From NCBI GenBank assembly GCA_023630585.1, contig CM042544.1:20694256-20758255 (forward strand): DNA of 64,000 nucleotides. Direction: 5' to 3'. Positions within the stretch are counted from its first letter, which is position 1. Every line of letters starts with the position of its first letter. Below are positions 12,471 to 64,000 of this stretch, piece by piece. The notes beneath the pieces are model-generated. The model saw only the letters and a list, made by a program, of their open reading frames with translations. It was not told the DNA's origin and did no database searches. The translations under genes and the position numbers were made by a program. The DNA comes from Cranoglanis bouderius (Eukaryota > Chordata > Actinopteri > Siluriformes > Cranoglanididae).

Positions 12471-13737
12471 GTATATATATGTATAAATAATATGTATAAA
12501 TAATATGTATGTCTCACTTGTTAAAGCATCCCTGTCAAGATTGTATACAAGTATGTGCGAATGTGTTCTCTTAGAAGTAAACAACTCTGTTTGACTGAAT
12601 CTGTACTAAAAGCCAATTCTCTGTGTGTATCTCCCCGTCCATGAAAGGATTGGAATGTCTGTAGGCATGTGTGTTTGTACATGGGTGGGTATGTATGTAC
12701 ACGTGTGTGCACACTCACACCGACATCGACTATAATTCACGAAATAAAAAGCAGCAGACACCCACATTTTCAATTTATAGCCATGCGATCATTGTTTGAC
12801 CGTGCTGCTAAATGCTTGCCTCGCTGTGGAATGTGAATGAGGGTGGAACGTATGAATATTGATAACAGTGCATAATTGTGTTGACTGAGTCTGTGATCCA
12901 ATTCGATCTCTGTAGGAGGGTTGGCATCTCAGCCCGTCTTTTTCTCTCTTCCAAATCTTCAACCTGTCATTAATATGTAAAGAGGAAAGTGTTTTGGTTT
13001 TTTTTTTTTTTTAAAGATACTTTCATGCAGGTTAGCTGCAGTTTGTTTACTAAGGAGCAGCTTCCTGCTGTCCGTCTGGCTGTCCAATTAGCCTGCAGAG
13101 TAAACAAGGCATAGCATTAGCATTTCAGCTCAGTCTTCATCACAAACACTCAGCCACTCATAAATAATCCAACTAGAGAGAAATGCAGCTCAAATGTACG
13201 CTGTATCTCAGACAGCTGGGCCTTTTTTTTATTATTATTATTACTTTAATCTTTTTTCACCCCTGGCCTTTTTTTTTTTTTTTTTTCTTTTAATCTGTTC
13301 TGAAAATGAGATTTTGATATGTCCCTTCTGGCCTTGTGTCAGATTTGGCAGAGACAGGCGCTATCCCAGCAGCCTTTGTTGTTAATTGTGTTAAGTCACC
13401 TATGAAAGACTGAAGAGTTGGAGTCAATGAGCCAGGTGTCCCTTTGGTCAGTAGTCTCACACTCCTTTTCTCTGAGCCATCTTTCTCCAAGTTATCTCTT
13501 AAGCGATCTCAAAGCTGTGGCTGATAACAGTTATCACAGCTGTTCTCCTCATGGAGCCAAGTCTCAGGATGAAACTTCCCACTACACTGCTATGTGCCTG
13601 TGAGGGCCTCTGGTGGCTCCCTAACCTCCACTTTACTCAGGATGACATTCTGCAAATGACACCGAATATAAACTAAGCTTGAAAAAACATGGGCTTGTAT
13701 GGAAATGCCTCTCCTAAGCTTTTCTGGCATAGTAGTA

Positions 13738-14180
13738 GTTTAACAATGCAGCAAAAAAGAAGTGCACTTCAAATACCCGGATGATGCACTTATTCAACCA
13801 AAAAAATGAAGTGTGTCGCAGCATTGCTTACGTAGCTGAAGAGGGGCGGAGCTACCAGGCGCTGACGCTGGCATAAATTTGTTCAGATAAAAGAAAAGGA
13901 GTGTGCAAACTTCAGTAAATGAATTTCTTCATTTCACTGTTTGTTACCTTGATACGGTGAAATAAATTTTCGTTGACTCTGTTAAAGCTAGCGGAGTAGC
14001 ATTCCGTGCATTTGACATCAGTTGCCATCGACTGGGAAACGGCTTATACTTCCAGTTAGTAAAAAGCCGCTAGTGTTCCATTTGAGACGATACTACCCTT
14101 CTATATTTCATACACTAGACAATAGAGTACATAGTGCATAGTGTATAGTGTGTAGTACGTCATTTGGGACACAGCTTTTG
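13738..14180. mobile_element. Probable non-autonomous DNA transposon
   Basis: The right edge reads GTACGTCATTTGGGACACAG, preceded by tandem CATAGTGTATAGTGTGTAG-like motifs. This resembles the termini of widespread fish MITEs whose ends read GTGTCCCAAATGAC. The left edge (GAAGTGCACTTCAAATAC region) is uncertain and superfamily assignment is not possible by eye. Confidence 0.4.
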
Positions 14181-14706
14181 TCATATAGTAAAGCGACGTG
14201 AGCTCGTTTTGCTTTTATAATCAAATGCACATACACCACAGTTAAGGATTGCCTTAAATGAAGAAATCTATTACTATTATATAATAATTACAAAATCACA
14301 CTTTCCAAACTCATCCCACTTGGGGAGATCCACTTCACTGCACTCCCACCAGTTTAACTCCTGGGTGTTTTTTTGTAACCTACTAAGAAAAAAAAAATCT
14401 TTGAAATGAAAAGTATAGTGTAGGTTACTAGGCTGAAGCTCCTGAAACATGTGTGGATGGTTTCAATTTGATTATATAGGAGTATTTGATTACTCTGTCT
14501 GGGTTTTAATGAGCAGAATCACTTCTTCAATCTTTTATTCTCTCCTGTCAGACATCTAATTAAACTTTATTTCACTGATGCAGAGAAGACTATAGATCAT
14601 CTTCTGCACCGCTCTCAGAGTGTCATATTGTCATGCTGTCGTACCTACCCTTACTCAATATACAAAACGAAGCCATCCATGGCATACGCCTACTTCTTCA
14701 CACGTA

Positions 14707-14841
<135 letters not shown>

Positions 14842-14997
14842 TACATATATATAATGAAAAGTAGTGGGTGTCTCCATACAATCTCCTGTCCTGCAGTACA
14901 TACTATATATGCCTTTTCTATCATGGTGTTTGTCAGTATTTTTAATCTCATGTTCTCTGTCTGTTTCTTTCAGGTGGAAGGAAGTCCACTGTGGGTC

Positions 14998-15012
14998 ATG
15001 CTGTGGGTCTGA
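14998..15012 (+). promoter_or_regulatory. Short upstream ORF in 5' UTR
   Basis: An ATG at 14998 opens a four-codon ORF (Met-Leu-Trp-Val, then TGA) that ends 20 bases before the semaphorin ATG, in a different frame. It is visible in the sequence. Whether it dampens translation is unknown, and it matters only if the mRNA includes this exon as drawn. Confidence 0.4.
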
Positions 15013-15032
15013 GCGCTGTAGTTGGTGCTGAA

Positions 15033-62169
<47,137 letters not shown>

Positions 62170-63920
62170 GCTCCCATGGACTCCTCACTTGCACTTCAGA
62201 GTGTGTAGACTAACAAATCTACACTTGTTCATAGAGCAAGACTAGACTCCAGTCTAGGTTGCTTAGTTCTGTCTATGGGCAGCTTTCGAATAAATGCTGC
62301 ACCACCACTGAGATATGGATTCAGTCAAGAGGAGAAAAACAAAAAACTGCAATAGAACTGATGACGGCTGCCAGTGTTGTTAACTTCACATTTGACATTT
62401 GAACTTGACTCTTTTTCTTTCTTTGTGCCTCATGAATATTTGTACCATATTGGTATTGCTCAACTATTTGCTTATAGAAGGTGAGGAAGTAGAAGAGAAT
62501 GGAACAGTGCCCATCTTGTTCTAGGCTGCCACTGTGTTGAGTGTTGCTTTTCAGTGTTCTCCTGAATTCTTGGTTATGGTATTACTAATTTCAAGGCTGA
62601 GACTAACCTAGGCTTGAGCCTTATCCTGATTCTGATTCTGATCTCTCCCACACTGAACTATTTTGTTGATGTAGACTTGATGGACTGTATCAATCCAAGT
62701 TCTAAACGTGTATATATATGCATGTGTGTATATATATGTGTTTATATTTACACAGTATATGTATGCATATACTTAAACAGTATATGTATTCTGATAAAAT
62801 GGATGATCACCTCTGAAAGTAGCTCTTTGCCTTATTTTGACAGGTAAACTTTCAGTTGAAATGCCCTTCCATTATGATTTTACCCTACAAATATTAAATC
62901 TCCTGATAGAACACATTAGCAATAACATATTCAGCTGTATTACCATAACTTTCGCAACAGCACTGCCCACCTTTAGAGTGACCTAGTCAAAATAATAATA
63001 ATAAAAAAATAGTGTAGTATTCAGTCTCTTGCTCGGCCTGTTTACAAATGGGATTAATTGGTCCTTAATTTAGTCTTATGAATATAGATGTATGTAAGAG
63101 GAATGTAATCAGATGTGCATCAAGCTCATGAGTTTATCCAAAGCAGTATGTCTTTTAAGGTCTCCTAACACATGAACACTATGGTCCAGTTTCTTTGATG
63201 CAGTTTAAGCCATGCTGCAGATGATTATCAGTGTAAATTTCCTTCTCAAAGACTGGGCTTAAACTGTGAAAACTGACCCCTCGTGCCAGAAGGCAAACTT
63301 AACCCCAGATCTGAACTTCTCCTGTTTTCATCATGTTCAAGTGTGTTTTATCATTATTAACTTTGTAGCTGTCTGGTGTAAATATATGAACAATAACTAG
63401 CCAAATTCTGTTTGTGTACATTTGTGCCTTATTTAATATGGTATGTGCTACAGGGGGCGTGTGGGGGAATGCAACGGGGAGAAGAGAGACGCTACCGTTA
63501 TCATTTAATTTGCAATTTTTAAAAAGAGAAGAAAAGAACTTTGGTGTCTGTACGTGTCATACATATATATAAATATAGAATATTGTAGATTTATATTTCT
63601 ATTTAGACATTTTTAATATTCCCTTACTTTGTGAAGCTATTCCTTTTGGATCTGCAGCTCCCTGGTTTTATAGTTCTTCACCACTTTGTTTTAGTCCTTT
63701 ATGTTTGTGTGCATGTAAAGCAATGCATTGCACAAGAAAAAAAATTAACTGCAGGAAAAGTTGGTGTGAAGATTTCAGATTTGATTTAATCCAAAGGAGA
63801 ATTCTCTGTCGATGATCTTTGGATCAAGCCAAAATGAACGTCCAAAAACAGAACCTTTCTGAAACATAACACTCAAAATAGAAAAAGCGGCTGTTTGGAT
63901 TATTACTGTGTTTGAATGAG

Positions 63921-63955
<35 letters not shown>

Positions 63956-64000
63956 TGTGTGTTGCCTGGTGTTCAAACATAGTTATGTGAAAAAATAAGT
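62170..64000 (+). other. Semaphorin 3' UTR and downstream flank
   Basis: No further coding sequence is seen. AATAAA signals stand at 62289-62294 and 63000-63005, and ATTAAA at 62893-62898. The true cleavage site cannot be chosen from sequence alone. A (GT)n repeat occupies about 63921-63960. The UTR may run past the window. Confidence 0.6.
63921..63960. repeat. (GT)n microsatellite near window end
   Basis: About 19 GT units with one GCGC interruption. Confidence 0.93.

Noticed and set aside
14991..15032. In-frame GTG extension upstream of the semaphorin ATG
   Set aside because: GTG is not a normal eukaryotic start and the ATG at 15033 opens a good signal peptide.

Overview
The window reads as vertebrate, teleost nuclear DNA. 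It is intron-rich and AT-leaning, full of (CA)n, (CT)n and (TA)n microsatellites, and strewn with Tc1/mariner-type transposon copies, a hAT-like element and LINE remnants. The repeat mix suggests an otophysan fish, possibly a catfish. That attribution is inference from repeat style, not a database match.

One protein-coding gene dominates the window: a class 6 transmembrane semaphorin on the + strand. I joined 18 coding exons from 15033 to 62169. Splice sites are GT..AG throughout and phases match at every junction. The total is 3168 nt including the stop, giving 1055 residues with the longer exon 17 or 1030 with the shorter one. Domain order is signal peptide, sema domain (exons 1-13), PSI domain (exons 13-15), a short variable stalk (exons 16-17), then the transmembrane helix and a long cytoplasmic tail in one large last exon. 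The tail most resembles Sema6D, while the N-terminus also has Sema6A-like positions. I therefore call it a Sema6D-related teleost paralogue, most likely sema6e.

Layout: 1-14973 is upstream sequence, probably intronic behind an unseen 5' UTR exon. It holds an intact-looking Tc1-like element with a 321-residue transposase ORF (1414-2921), an LTR-like insertion, pyrimidine-rich low-complexity DNA and several decayed DNA transposons. 15157-60919 is the exon-intron body. The largest introns (14, 16 and 17, about 8.8, 5.2 and 8.7 kb) and intron 5 carry more transposon copies, including a second, broken Tc1 element (48163-49393) and a LINE ORF2 C-terminal remnant (58065-58250). 62170 to the end is 3' UTR and flank.

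No bacterial-type operon, CRISPR array or clear novel system is present. The observations most worth following are two inverted copies of one Tc1-type element bracketing exons 3-5, a substitution in the near-invariant PSI motif (DPYCGW to DPYCIW), a cysteine lost and another gained in exon 11, symmetric phase-1 stalk exons with two in-frame donors, and a ~760 bp CTCCT-type tract just inside intron 9.
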